Shown: in pieces, positions 23,512-32,038 of the stretch | How positions within the stretch are numbered: position 1 is the first letter of the stretch | How the letters are laid out: the number at the start of each line of letters is the position of its first letter | Assembly (NCBI GenBank): GCA_018365455.1 | Contig: JAGZJZ010000035.1 | Span: 1-64,000 of the forward strand | Direction of reading: 5' to 3' | From: Clostridiales bacterium | GTDB lineage: Bacteria; Bacillota; Clostridia; Lachnospirales; Lachnospiraceae | DNA length: 64,000 nt | Notes under the pieces: model-generated | Seen by the model: only the letters and a program-made list of their open reading frames with translations | Database searches by the model: none | What the model was told of the DNA's origin: nothing | Translations under genes and position numbers: made by a program

Positions 23512-24228
23512 ATGAAGCTGAACAAACAATTTTCGATTACAGGTTATACATTAAAAATGATCGCTATTATTACAATGCTCATAGACCACATTGGCGCATT
23601 TACACTTGGGGAAGGATTATTGTATCAGGATTATATTCAGTCCAATCCCGTCCTTTTTGAGAATCTGAAAATTCTCTATATGGTAATGCGCCAAATCGGC
23701 CGTATGGCTTTTCCCATCTTCTGCTTTCTGTTAGTAGAAGGATTTATCCATACAAAAAATGTCCGGAAATATGCTCTTAGGCTGCTTCTTTTTGCATTTA
23801 TCTCAGAAGTTCCTTTTGATCTGGCTTTAGGAGGAACCTTCTTTGATTTCAACCAGCAGAATATCTTCTTTACACTATTTATCGGGCTGGTTGTCATGAT
23901 AATCGCTTCCCGCTTTGAAGGTAAGATTATCTTTCAGCTGATCACCTTTATTGCCGGAATGCTCGCCGGCTACCTGCTAAACGTAGACTATAGTTTTATG
24001 GGCATTTTCTTATTGGAAATCCTGTATTTCTTCCGCTTTAACAGGAAAAACCAGGTTTCCAGCGGAGCAATTTCCGTTTTATGGGAACCTGCAGCTGTCC
24101 TGGGCTTTATTCCCATCTGGTTCTATAACGGAGAGCGGGGGCGTTCCATGAAATACTTTTTCTACTGGTTTTATCCGGTACACATCTTAATTCTTGCAGT
24201 CATTAATATGATTTTCTTTCCAAGATAA
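23512..24228 (+). CDS. TraX family membrane protein
   Basis: 238 residues with 7-8 predicted membrane helices. It carries the TraX pattern IAIITMLIDHIGAF near the start and GRMAFPIFCFLLVEGFIHT, then KYALRLLLFAFISEVPFDL, and ends PVHILILAVINMIFF. TraX acetylates F-pilin in the F plasmid; in Firmicutes the homologues are chromosomal, probably acyltransferases of unknown target, with no link to conjugation. It is a single gene with a strong terminator. Confidence 0.85.
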   Translation: MKLNKQFSITGYTLKMIAIITMLIDHIGAFTLGEGLLYQDYIQSNPVLFENLKILYMVMRQIGRMAFPIFCFLLVEGFIHTKNVRKYALRLLLFAFISEVPFDLALGGTFFDFNQQNIFFTLFIGLVVMIIASRFEGKIIFQLITFIAGMLAGYLLNVDYSFMGIFLLEILYFFRFNRKNQVSSGAISVLWEPAAVLGFIPIWFYNGERGRSMKYFFYWFYPVHILILAVINMIFFPR

Positions 24229-24230
24229 TA

Positions 24231-24260
24231 ATTTAAGACACGCTGCTGCGTGTCTTAAAT
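24231..24260. terminator. Terminator after traX
   Basis: Perfect 13-base arms ATTTAAGACACGC and GCGTGTCTTAAAT with a 4-base loop; works in both directions and lies between two converging genes. Confidence 0.8.
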
Positions 24261-24305
24261 TTACGTTACCAAATTACTCGTAAGGGGCTTTTAAATTGCA
24301 CTTTT

Positions 24306-24569
24306 CTAACCTTCTACAATCAGATAACGTCCATCCGGAGGATGAAACACTTCTGACGCTTCTTCCAGTTCATCCCCAGACATATCTGAAGTATCCATTC
24401 CGGCTTCTTCAAAATAATCTCTGACCTCTTCCAGGGTATTCACCGTCACCGCCATTACATCATCCAGAAATTCATCTGCTTCTTCCAAAGTTTCCGCAAC
24501 TTTCTCATCAAATAATTGTAACTGGTTTTCCAAAAATGCCTTCAGGCACACATCATCGTATTTATACAT
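24306..24569 (-). CDS. Small acidic protein of unknown function, end of the HAD operon
   Basis: 87 residues, strongly acidic, helical in the first two thirds (CLKAFLENQLQLFDEKVAET; EEADEFLDDVMAVTVNTLEEV) and ending in a short beta segment (GRYLIVEG). Its ATG immediately follows the stop of the HAD gene upstream, so it is translated from the same message. Similar small proteins are annotated inconsistently in Lachnospiraceae, sometimes as glyoxalase, for which I see no support. No function is assigned. Confidence 0.6.
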   Translation of the reverse strand: MYKYDDVCLKAFLENQLQLFDEKVAETLEEADEFLDDVMAVTVNTLEEVRDYFEEAGMDTSDMSGDELEEASEVFHPPDGRYLIVEG

Positions 24570-25373
24570 CTATATTCCTCCCTTTGAATCCAATAATGTT
24601 TTCAGAACCTTTAAAACACCGTCATTTACGTTTTCATCAGCTATATGCTTTGCTGCTTCCAGTACTTTCGGCTGGGCATTGGCAACTGCATAGCTCTCTT
24701 CTGCACTGGCTATCATTCCCAGATCATTATTATTGTCACCAAATACCATGGTTTCTTCTCTGGAAATACGAAGCGTCTGCTGGATGGTCTGCAGCGCTTT
24801 CCCTTTATCTGCATCAAAATCCATAAAATCAATCCAGGGCTCTCCGGCAATCGTTACATGAAACCTGTCTTTCCACTGTGCAACCACTTCCTCAGCAATA
24901 TCCTGAACACCGGTACTTTTATATATGGAAATTTTGATAATTTCAATCTCTTCTTTCAGCACATCCTGGACCAGGCGCATATCATTATGGTATCCCTCAG
25001 TCAGCAATTTTAAAAAGTCTGCATCATCATCTTCGATATACATAGGCCCTCTGGTGGAGGCTGTGAGATAACACCCCGGCTGTGTACGGATAAAGCGGAT
25101 CAGTTCTTCTGCATCTTGGCGGTTCAGTACGGTAGATGACATTTCATATCCTCTGCAGACCACATTCGAGCCGTTTTCCGATACAAAAATCATCTCATTT
25201 TCAATTGGTGCAAACAATCTTCGGATACTTGCATACTGCCTGCCGCTGGCAGCTGCAAACAGAGTACCCTGGTCTTTTAATTTCAGGATTACATCAAAAA
25301 TTTCTTCATTTATTTTATCGCTTCCCTCTACCAGCAGTGTACCATCAATATCTGAAGCAACCAGTTTAATCAT
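24570..25373 (-). CDS. Cof-type HAD-IIB phosphatase (second copy)
   Basis: 267 residues. Motif I DIDGTLL at residues 6-12 is the nucleophile pair; motif II is in FAAASGR; the C-terminal GDNNNDLGMI holds the magnesium-binding aspartates, and a cap domain lies between. Family members remove phosphate from sugar phosphates and cofactors in the cytosol. The start at 25373 overlaps the stop of the gene upstream by 4 bases (ATGA), and GGAGG precedes it. It is about 45% alike by eye to the upstream HAD protein, so the two are probably tandem paralogues. Confidence 0.88.
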   Translation of the reverse strand: MIKLVASDIDGTLLVEGSDKINEEIFDVILKLKDQGTLFAAASGRQYASIRRLFAPIENEMIFVSENGSNVVCRGYEMSSTVLNRQDAEELIRFIRTQPGCYLTASTRGPMYIEDDDADFLKLLTEGYHNDMRLVQDVLKEEIEIIKISIYKSTGVQDIAEEVVAQWKDRFHVTIAGEPWIDFMDFDADKGKALQTIQQTLRISREETMVFGDNNNDLGMIASAEESYAVANAQPKVLEAAKHIADENVNDGVLKVLKTLLDSKGGI

Positions 25374-26218
25374 CGTTCTCCTCCCATACAGCATTTCCTG
25401 TGGCTGATATCCGTTTTGTTTCCATGTTGGATGTTATCATATTTTCCTTCCAGTACTTCTTCCAGGGTTTTCTCTACCAGATCTGTATGAAAATTACAGA
25501 TATCTAAAATCCCCGGCTGGGCATTGTCCATTGCAAAACTATAGGAAACATTTTGAAGCATTTCCACATCATTATAATGATCACCGAATGCCATCGTCTC
25601 CTGTGGCGTTACCTGAAGTTCCCGGTAAAGATCCTGCATTGCAGTCCCTTTATTAACTCCTTTTGGAACGGTGTCCAGCCAGAGATTGCCCGAAGTTACA
25701 ACCGTAACTTTCTCTCCAAAACGCTCATTCCAATAATCCTCTGAATTATTAATCCCGTTCTTTTCATAGACAGATATTTTAAGATAGGGTTCTTCCACCT
25801 TTAAAATATCATCTACTACCGTTACTGTGTTTTTAACCACGTCACGGATATGTAGCATATACGCCTCATCCTTGGGTTCTATATAACAGGTATTTACACC
25901 TGAGAGCAATGCTTCGCAGCCTTCCCGCTCCATCATGGCCTTTAGTATTTCCTGACCTGTATTCCTGGGAATGATGTGCTTAGCCAAAATTTTATCCTGA
26001 TATACAACAAGGGAACCATTTTCACATATAAAAGCAATCTCATCACTGACCGGAGCAAACAGCCTCTTCAGATTAGGGTACTGTCTGCCGCTTGCCGCCA
26101 CAAAGATGCGCCCCTGCTTTGTCAGTTCATGAATTAGCTGAACAGTTCCCGGCTTTAAATCCTGAGCACCATTTTGTAATAAAGTTCCGTCTAAATCACT
26201 TGCTATTAGCTTGATCAT
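25370..26218 (-). CDS. Cof-type HAD-IIB phosphatase (first copy)
   Basis: 282 residues, motif I DLDGTLL at 8-14, motif II FVAASGR, and GDHYNDVEML near residue 212. Same family as the next gene. Compared with the paralogue it has a C-terminal extension of about 20 residues rich in His, Lys and Cys (HRKCCMGGER) that is coded over the start region of the next gene. Overlaps its neighbours on both sides by 4 bases, so translation of all three HAD genes is coupled. Substrate unknown. Confidence 0.88.
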   Translation of the reverse strand: MIKLIASDLDGTLLQNGAQDLKPGTVQLIHELTKQGRIFVAASGRQYPNLKRLFAPVSDEIAFICENGSLVVYQDKILAKHIIPRNTGQEILKAMMEREGCEALLSGVNTCYIEPKDEAYMLHIRDVVKNTVTVVDDILKVEEPYLKISVYEKNGINNSEDYWNERFGEKVTVVTSGNLWLDTVPKGVNKGTAMQDLYRELQVTPQETMAFGDHYNDVEMLQNVSYSFAMDNAQPGILDICNFHTDLVEKTLEEVLEGKYDNIQHGNKTDISHRKCCMGGER

Positions 26219-26910
26219 TTTGACCTCCTTGTATCCTGGACAGGTTTGAGAAATTCCTTTTCCAGCATAGCTGATATTTCCAAAGGAGTATTTACGATTC
26301 TTTTGGCGTGGTTTTCTTCTAACTCTTCTCTGTCACGAAATCCCCACAAAACGCCCACCGTATTCATTCCTGCTGCATTTCCTGTCTGCATATCGGTATT
26401 CGTATCACCTATATATAAGCATTCGTCACAGGGAACCTGAAAATATGATGCAATCTTCAGTGCTCCGTCCGGAGCCGGCTTTCTTGGAATTCCTTCCTGC
26501 TGTCCCTGAATGTAATCAAAATACCCTTTTCCAAAAAGTGATTCCACTACATCTATTGCCTGCTCATGAGGCTTATTTGAAAAAACGCTGATTTTAATCT
26601 GGTTGGCTTTTAACCACTTCAATAATTCTGTAATCCCCGGAAACGGTTTCACATGATACATGCAATCCTTTGCAAAATAAGCCCCGTACAGACTGCTCAA
26701 CTCATCAAAACGCTGACATTCCAAGTCTCCATTTTCCCTCAGACACCTTCTTACCAGTTCTGCTGATCCATCTCCTGCAAAATACCGGTAACGGTCAGTC
26801 GGAAAAGCGGACAGCCCCATGGCTTCAAGCGCCCGGTTTCCACAATAGGCCAACGATTCTACTGTGTCTGCCAGTGTTCCATCCAAGTCAAAGATACATA
26901 CTTTAATCAT
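26215..26910 (-). CDS. HAD-superfamily hydrolase, phosphoglycolate-phosphatase-like
   Basis: 231 residues from the ATG at 26910 (AGAGGAG upstream); the open frame runs on to 27021 without support. Motif I DLDGTLADT at 7-15, helical cap, motif II VFSNKPHEQ, lysine in RKPAPDG, motif III GDTNTDMQTG: the Gph/PGP subgroup. These hydrolyse 2-phosphoglycolate or related small phosphates. First gene of an overlapping HAD cluster with two Cof-type enzymes and an acidic small protein, suggesting a shared set of phosphate substrates or house-cleaning role. Confidence 0.85.
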   Translation of the reverse strand: MIKVCIFDLDGTLADTVESLAYCGNRALEAMGLSAFPTDRYRYFAGDGSAELVRRCLRENGDLECQRFDELSSLYGAYFAKDCMYHVKPFPGITELLKWLKANQIKISVFSNKPHEQAIDVVESLFGKGYFDYIQGQQEGIPRKPAPDGALKIASYFQVPCDECLYIGDTNTDMQTGNAAGMNTVGVLWGFRDREELEENHAKRIVNTPLEISAMLEKEFLKPVQDTRRSK

Positions 26911-27031
26911 AATGTCTCCTCTTTCTTTGTTCTGGTGAATATTGTCATTTCTACAAAAGCTAGAATAGCACGAAAAATTCCCCGAGTCAATGACCCGGGG
27001 GACCTTATTGTGCCAGAGCATGTTTGGAAAT

Positions 27032-27061
27032 GTAACAGTTCAGACAAGTCAGAACTGTTAC
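27032..27061. repeat. Dispersed palindrome, family 3 (copy 1)
   Basis: GTAACAGTTCAGAC...GTC-A-GAACTGTTAC, a 30-base near-perfect palindrome between the xylB 3' end and the HAD operon. The same arm occurs again at 57418-57456. It may act as a terminator-like stem or be a mobile palindromic repeat. Confidence 0.65.
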
Positions 27062-27098
27062 TTGAAAATTGCTTTCTGGCAGCTATGCGTTCCAGTAT

Positions 27099-28568
27099 TT
27101 AAATGATCTCCTGAAACAAATCTTTAACCGTTGGATAAATCTTTACAAATTTTTTGTATTTTTCTTCATATTTTGCAGCTATTTCCGGTGTGGGTTCTAT
27201 TGTATCTACCACACGTACAATAGCTGCTGCTGCTTCTTCCACATTTTTATATTCCCCGCAGGCAACCGCCGCCAGCATCGCTCCGCCAAGTCCCGGTCCT
27301 TCTTCACTGGCAATGACGTCAACTTTAATGTTTAATACATTAGCAACAATCTTCTTCCAAAGCGGGCTCTTGGCTCCGCCTCCGCAAATCTTCGTTCTTT
27401 CGATATGAATTCCTAAGGATTTCGCTACTTCAAACGAATCCCGGATTGCAAATGCAACCCCTTCTAATACCGCCTGAGTCATATCTGCTCTGGTGGTATC
27501 CATGGTCATGCCGATAAAAGTTCCTCTTGCATTGGGATTGTTATGAGGGGAACGCTCTCCCATCAGATAAGGCAGGAAAAATACATTATTCTCACCTAAT
27601 TTTGTAATTTCACTTTGCTCTTTTGCATATTCTTTGGTGCCGATGATATCATCCATCCACCATTTATTACAGGACGCCGCACTTAACATACATCCCATCA
27701 GATGATAATGCCCGTCGGCATGCGCAAAAGCATGAAGTGCATTATGCTCATCCACACCAAAATCTTTGCTGGAAATAAAAATGGTTCCGGATGTTCCAAG
27801 CGAAATATTACACATTCCGTCTCCTACCGTTCCGGTTCCCACGGCTGCTGCCGCATTATCTCCTGCACCTGCCACTACTTTCACTGTTTCCGGAAGTCCC
27901 AGTTCTTTGGCAGCATCAGGCTTCAGAGTTCCCACAACTTCATAGCTTTCATAGATCTTCGCCACCTGTTCTTCTGTAATTCCGCAGATATCCAGCATTT
28001 CCTTGGACCAGCACTTATTCTTTACATCAAAGATCAGCATACCGGAAGCATCGGATACATCTGTACAAAATGCACCGGACAGTTTATATGCCAGATAATC
28101 CTTTGGCAGCATAATCTTTTTAATCCGTGCAAAATTTTCCGGCTCGTTATTTTTCACCCAGAGAATTTTGGGTGCCGTAAATCCTGCAAATGCAATATTT
28201 GCCGTATATTGGGATAGCTTATCCTTACCGATCACTTCATTTAAATAATCGGTTTCTTTCCCGGTTCTGCCGTCATTCCAGAGAATCGCCGGGCGGATGA
28301 CCTCATCCTTTTCATCCAGGATGACCAATCCGTGCATCTGACCGCCAAAACTGATTCCCGCAACCTCTGCCTTATTGCAATCAGCTGTCAGTTCCTGTAT
28401 TCCCGTAACGACTGCGCTCCACCAGTCTTCCGGTTTCTGTTCCGACCATCCCGGGTAGGGAAAATTCAGCGGATATTCTTTTGAAACTACATTTTTAATC
28501 GTACCATCTGCTTCCATTAACAAAAGTTTTACCGCAGACGTACCTAAATCTACTCCTATATATAACAT
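27099..28568 (-). CDS. xylB: Xylulokinase / FGGY-family carbohydrate kinase
   Basis: 489 residues, FGGY kinase transferring phosphate from ATP to a ketopentose. The start MLYIGVDLGTSAVK holds the phosphate-1 loop; AGISFGGQMHGLVIL, WNDGRTGKE, CNISLGTSGTIF and GGGAKSPLWKKI are family landmarks, and length is typical of XylB. It is the last gene after the isomerase and DUF4867 gene, about 310 bases downstream of the isomerase. The intervening space is filled with repeat sequence. In this context D-xylulose, D-ribulose or L-ribulose are all possible substrates; XylB is the best match by pattern. Confidence 0.88.
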   Translation of the reverse strand: MLYIGVDLGTSAVKLLLMEADGTIKNVVSKEYPLNFPYPGWSEQKPEDWWSAVVTGIQELTADCNKAEVAGISFGGQMHGLVILDEKDEVIRPAILWNDGRTGKETDYLNEVIGKDKLSQYTANIAFAGFTAPKILWVKNNEPENFARIKKIMLPKDYLAYKLSGAFCTDVSDASGMLIFDVKNKCWSKEMLDICGITEEQVAKIYESYEVVGTLKPDAAKELGLPETVKVVAGAGDNAAAAVGTGTVGDGMCNISLGTSGTIFISSKDFGVDEHNALHAFAHADGHYHLMGCMLSAASCNKWWMDDIIGTKEYAKEQSEITKLGENNVFFLPYLMGERSPHNNPNARGTFIGMTMDTTRADMTQAVLEGVAFAIRDSFEVAKSLGIHIERTKICGGGAKSPLWKKIVANVLNIKVDVIASEEGPGLGGAMLAAVACGEYKNVEEAAAAIVRVVDTIEPTPEIAAKYEEKYKKFVKIYPTVKDLFQEII

Positions 28569-28610
28569 CTGACTGTTACCTCTCTTCCTTTAGTCAAAAA
28601 CACCGCCTAA

Positions 28611-28650
28611 GTGTGTTTTAATTACTTACTGACAGCTGTGCCAGCTTTGT
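28611..28650. repeat. Dispersed repeat, family 1 (left-end fragment)
   Basis: GTGTGTTTTAATTACTTACT and the following GACAGCTGTGCCAG match the left end of the 161-base element at 47371-47531 with few changes. The terminal AGAGC is missing, so it is a decayed copy. Confidence 0.5.
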
Positions 28651-28765
28651 GTGAGAAGCGCACTCCAAGACCTGTTTTCTGCTTACTCACAAAATAAATC
28701 CCTGACTCTGAATGCCGTTTGTAAAACTAACAGAAAGCCCGCACTGCGAGCTTCCTATTGTTTGA

Positions 28766-28862
28766 TTCCCGCGAGCAACGAGCCAAACGGACACGCTGGC
28801 GCGTCCATTTGGCGACTGCCGCGAGGTTCAAAAACCCCGTTGCTTGCATCGGGGTTTTTGAC
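28766..28862. repeat. Dispersed repeat, family 2 (full copy) with built-in hairpins
   Basis: Begins TTCCCGCGAGCAACGAGCC and continues through a hairpin (CCAAACGGACACGC paired with GCGTCCATTTGG) to a second hairpin AAAAACCCCG / CGGGGTTTTT (28830-28859) that is terminator-like on both strands. Matching copies are at 49303-49370 and 56111-56142. Here it separates the isomerase and xylB genes within one operon. Confidence 0.7.
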
Positions 28863-28877
28863 TTGATACTGCCGTTT

Positions 28878-30362
28878 CTATGCAAATGGATTTTCTGTCT
28901 TATATAACATTCCCTTTGGCTGGTTAAATCCAATTTCTTCTACATCTACACCGATGAATTTAAATACTTCATAAAGTGCTTTTCCATAATGTCCGAATGC
29001 TACGGCTCCGTGATGAGGATAATTGCCCTCTACCAATACGTGACGGTAGAATCTGCCCATTTCCGGAATCGCAAAGATGCCGATCGCTCCAAAGGAACGG
29101 GTTGCTACCGGGAGAACCTCTCCATGTGCAATGTATGCGCGCAGCTTGGAATCTGCTGTACTCTGCAGTCTGTAGAATGTAATATCCCCTGGAACAATAT
29201 CACCTTCCAAAGTTCCCTGTGTAACTTCTTCCGGAAGTGCTCTTGCCATGATCATCTGATATTTCATAGCGCAGAAAGATAATTTTTTAGAGCTGGTATT
29301 TCCGCAGTGGAATCCCATGAATGTATCTTTCTGTGTATAGTCAAACTTTCCTTTGATATCATCTGCGTACATATCATTTGGAACTGTATTGTTGATATCC
29401 AGTAATGTAACTACGTCTTCACTTACGCAGGTTCCGATAAATTCGCTGAGTGCTCCATAAATATCTACTTCACAGGAAACCGGGATGCCCATTCCGGTGA
29501 GACGGCTGTTTACATAGCATGGAACAAATCCAAACTGTGTCTGGAACGCAGGCCAGCATTTTCCAGCAATTGCTACATACTCTCTGTAACCTTTATGCTC
29601 TTCTACCCAGTCTAACAGAGTCAGTTCATACTGTGCAAGTTTTGCAAGAATTTCCGGTTTTTTATTTCCTTCTCCAAGCTCAGACTCCATATCCTTTACA
29701 ACATCTGCGATACGAGGATCATCTGCATGCTTATTAAATGCTTCGAATAAATCCAATTCTGAATTTTCTTCAATCTCAACTCCTAAGTTGTAAAGCTGCT
29801 TGATCGGTGCATTACAAGCCAGGAAATTCAATGGACGAGGTCCAAAGCTTATAATTTTCAATTTGGAAAGCCCCACAACTGCTCTTGCAATCGGAACAAA
29901 TTCTTCAATCATATCTGCGCATTCTTCTGCATTTCCAACCGGGTATTCCGGAATATATGCTTTGATATTGCGCAGTTTTAAATTATAGCTGGCATTTAAC
30001 ATACCACAGTAAGCATCCCCGCGGCCCTGAACCAGATTATCTCCGCTTTCCTCTGCTGCCGCAACAAACATAGACGGTCCGTCAAAATGTTTTGCCAGTA
30101 AGGTTTCCGAAATTTCCGGTCCGAAGTTGCCAAGGTAAACAACCAGTGCATTACATCCTGCTTTCTTTACGTCTTCCAAAGCCTGCACCATATGAATTTC
30201 ACTTTCAACGATGCAGATTGGACATTCGTAAATGTTTTCTTCGTTATATTTTTCCTTATAAGCTTTTACCAGCGCTTCTCTTCTGGATACAGATAAAGAT
30301 TCCGGGAAGCAGTCCCTGCTTACAGCTACAATACCGATTTTTACTTTTGGCATGTTATTCAT
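28878..30362 (-). CDS. L-fucose / L-arabinose isomerase family protein
   Basis: About 494 residues from the ATG at 30362 (AGGAGG 9 bases upstream). It is an aldose-ketose isomerase of the fucose isomerase fold: N-terminal Rossmann-like domains (KVKIGIVAVSRDCFPESLS, NALVVYLGNFGPEIS), central CEVDIYGALSEF with acidic metal ligands, DINN, and a C-terminal domain with HHGAVAFGHYGKAL. It needs a divalent metal. The substrate cannot be told from motifs; fucose, arabinose and D-arabinose isomerases share this fold. Operon partners are a DUF4867 protein upstream and a FGGY kinase downstream, with no aldolase or epimerase nearby. Confidence 0.8.
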   Translation of the reverse strand: MNNMPKVKIGIVAVSRDCFPESLSVSRREALVKAYKEKYNEENIYECPICIVESEIHMVQALEDVKKAGCNALVVYLGNFGPEISETLLAKHFDGPSMFVAAAEESGDNLVQGRGDAYCGMLNASYNLKLRNIKAYIPEYPVGNAEECADMIEEFVPIARAVVGLSKLKIISFGPRPLNFLACNAPIKQLYNLGVEIEENSELDLFEAFNKHADDPRIADVVKDMESELGEGNKKPEILAKLAQYELTLLDWVEEHKGYREYVAIAGKCWPAFQTQFGFVPCYVNSRLTGMGIPVSCEVDIYGALSEFIGTCVSEDVVTLLDINNTVPNDMYADDIKGKFDYTQKDTFMGFHCGNTSSKKLSFCAMKYQMIMARALPEEVTQGTLEGDIVPGDITFYRLQSTADSKLRAYIAHGEVLPVATRSFGAIGIFAIPEMGRFYRHVLVEGNYPHHGAVAFGHYGKALYEVFKFIGVDVEEIGFNQPKGMLYKTENPFA

Positions 30363-30445
30363 ATTGTTTTCCTCCTGAATGAAATCATTAATATATGCAA
30401 TTATTATTTTGTTTTTCAAATAATCAAGCTGTTTTTATCTCACTA

Positions 30446-31072
30446 TTATAAAGAAAGATTTTCTCCTTTAATACCGTTAAAGGCTCCGTCAATTTTTGCA
30501 TCCGGATGCCCTACCAGCCATTTATTCTTAGCTGTTAAAAGTTTGTCTTCCAGATCTTCTCCGTGGCAGAGGTCCAGAGGAAGATTGGTATCTCTTGGAA
30601 GTATTACAACACACTGGAATCCCTCTTCGCAGGTATTGCAGGGCGCATAGTGCAGGGTTGTGGCATAAACTTCTATTACCGTTCCAGCCGGAACAAAAAA
30701 TGCTTCGATTTTAGAAGAATCATATGTATAATCAGACGCAATATCCTGCTGCATTCCCAGCATAAGCACCAAATCGGTCACAGCCACATTTACTTCTGAT
30801 GAGCGGTGGTATTCTACCGCATTTAATAAGTGATTATGTCCGTTGCAGTATCCAATCTGTATTGGCAGTTCTCCGTATGCAATCGTCTGCATCTTCTCAT
30901 ATACCGGCAGCTCTTCCAGTTCTGGAACAGATGGTACATAAACAACATCTTCCGGTAGAGGTGTGGATTTCATCTTCTCAATTAATTCGCCGCAATCAAT
31001 ATCTTTTATAATACGGCCATACTTTCTGAACTTTTCATCGGTTACTTTGTAAGTTGCAAGCACAGAATTCAT
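30446..31072 (-). CDS. DUF4867 family protein, first gene of the isomerase operon
   Basis: 208 residues, cupin-like by eye: repeated beta strands with His and Glu positions (IQIGYCNGHNHLLNAVEYHR; FVPAGTVIEVYATTLHYAPC). DUF4867 proteins are repeatedly found beside this type of isomerase in Lachnospiraceae, so a role as sugar mutarotase or as sugar-binding helper is plausible but unproven. GGAGG precedes the ATG. The isomerase gene follows after about 80 bases. Confidence 0.75.
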   Translation of the reverse strand: MNSVLATYKVTDEKFRKYGRIIKDIDCGELIEKMKSTPLPEDVVYVPSVPELEELPVYEKMQTIAYGELPIQIGYCNGHNHLLNAVEYHRSSEVNVAVTDLVLMLGMQQDIASDYTYDSSKIEAFFVPAGTVIEVYATTLHYAPCNTCEEGFQCVVILPRDTNLPLDLCHGEDLEDKLLTAKNKWLVGHPDAKIDGAFNGIKGENLSL

Positions 31073-31096
31073 CCTCCTTTATGCTTTCTGAATTAA

Positions 31097-31155
31097 TTAG
31101 TTCATTTACTAAACTTTATATTCACAGTATACTTCTTGTCTGGTAATTTTGTCAA
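31097..31155 (-). promoter_or_regulatory. Promoter and operator of the DUF4867-isomerase-xylB operon
   Basis: -35 TTGACA (31150-31155) and -10 TATACT (31126-31131), 18 bases apart. Immediately downstream lies the inverted pair TTAGT...ACTAA (31097-31112), similar to sites of XylR-type (ROK) sugar repressors. A repressor gene for it is not in the window. Confidence 0.65.
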
Positions 31156-31259
31156 CTGTTTTTTATAAATCCGGTATACTTTTTTCCTGTACAGCATTGC
31201 ATAAATAATTGGATCATCTTTGCACCATAAACAAGCCTGCCCAAAGGATAGCTCAAAAA

Positions 31260-31859
31260 CTATTCTTCAATCAGGTCATGCATAATTTTATGGAACTGCC
31301 TGCCGCAGCGCTCAACTTCTTCCAGCACCAAATCTATCTTTTTTTCTTCCAAAAACCAGTTATTCCGGTTAATCCCACGGGTCTGTGCAGGACATACATA
31401 AAATTCTGTTTCCGGAAACAAAAGCTGATAGTACATCAGACACCTTCTGGCATGATACGCCTGACAGGAAATGATGGCTCTATTCACCTGCAGCCCTAAT
31501 TTTTCTGTAAGCTTTCTGCAATAGATGGCATTCTCATAGGTAAAGGTAGCATCTTCTTCCATATAAATAACTTCTTCTGCTACTCCAGCATCCTGCAAAA
31601 CTCTGCTCAGGAACTGGCTTTCGGTGGGAAATTCCATCCCGCAGTAAGCTTCAGGCGATTCTGCCCCCTCAAACTTCCCCTTTAAGACACTGAATTTCCC
31701 CGAAACCATAATCCGCTCTGCAAATCCCCGCTTATATAATTCAGCCCCATGCAGAGCAATCTCACCATAACTGCCTCCCGGAATAAAAATAAGATCCGAC
31801 AACACCGGATCATTGTCTACAAAAATAAAATCTGTGATGTTATCATAAAAGTTTTTCAA
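31260..31859 (-). CDS. YdcF-family (DUF218) protein
   Basis: 199 residues with the DUF218 Rossmann-like core: DLIFIPGGSYGEIALHGAELY, a VSGK strand, FTYENAIYCRKL (the conserved T-x-E-N segment) and AIISCQAYHARRCLMYYQLL. No signal peptide or membrane helix, unlike the membrane-anchored ElyC group. YdcF of E. coli binds S-adenosylmethionine; other members act in envelope carbohydrate metabolism. Single gene, function unknown. Confidence 0.8.
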   Translation of the reverse strand: MKNFYDNITDFIFVDNDPVLSDLIFIPGGSYGEIALHGAELYKRGFAERIMVSGKFSVLKGKFEGAESPEAYCGMEFPTESQFLSRVLQDAGVAEEVIYMEEDATFTYENAIYCRKLTEKLGLQVNRAIISCQAYHARRCLMYYQLLFPETEFYVCPAQTRGINRNNWFLEEKKIDLVLEEVERCGRQFHKIMHDLIEE

Positions 31860-31976
31860 GTTTATGTACTCCTTTTCTTAATTTTAATTATTGATTATTC
31901 TACCACCAACTCTCCCGAATGTGAAACCATTAAACAGTCTTCCCTCCCGACAACGCCAGACATTATTAACATTATT

Positions 31977-32005
31977 TTGACATTCACACATTAACGTGCT
32001 ATACT
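31977..32005 (+). promoter_or_regulatory. Promoter of azlCD
   Basis: -35 TTGACA (31977-31982) and -10 TATACT (32000-32005) with exactly 17 bases between, 33 bases before the azlC start codon. Confidence 0.85.
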
Positions 32006-32038
32006 ATCCCAGATAAAAAGCTGGAAGGAGATATACAA

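Noticed and set aside
23512..24228. TraX as evidence of a conjugative element
   Set aside because: Chromosomal TraX homologues are ordinary in Firmicutes; no transfer gene is nearby.
26910..27021. Extension of the PGP-like gene to 27021
   Set aside because: The added 37 residues lack a ribosome site; AGAGGAG precedes the ATG at 26910.
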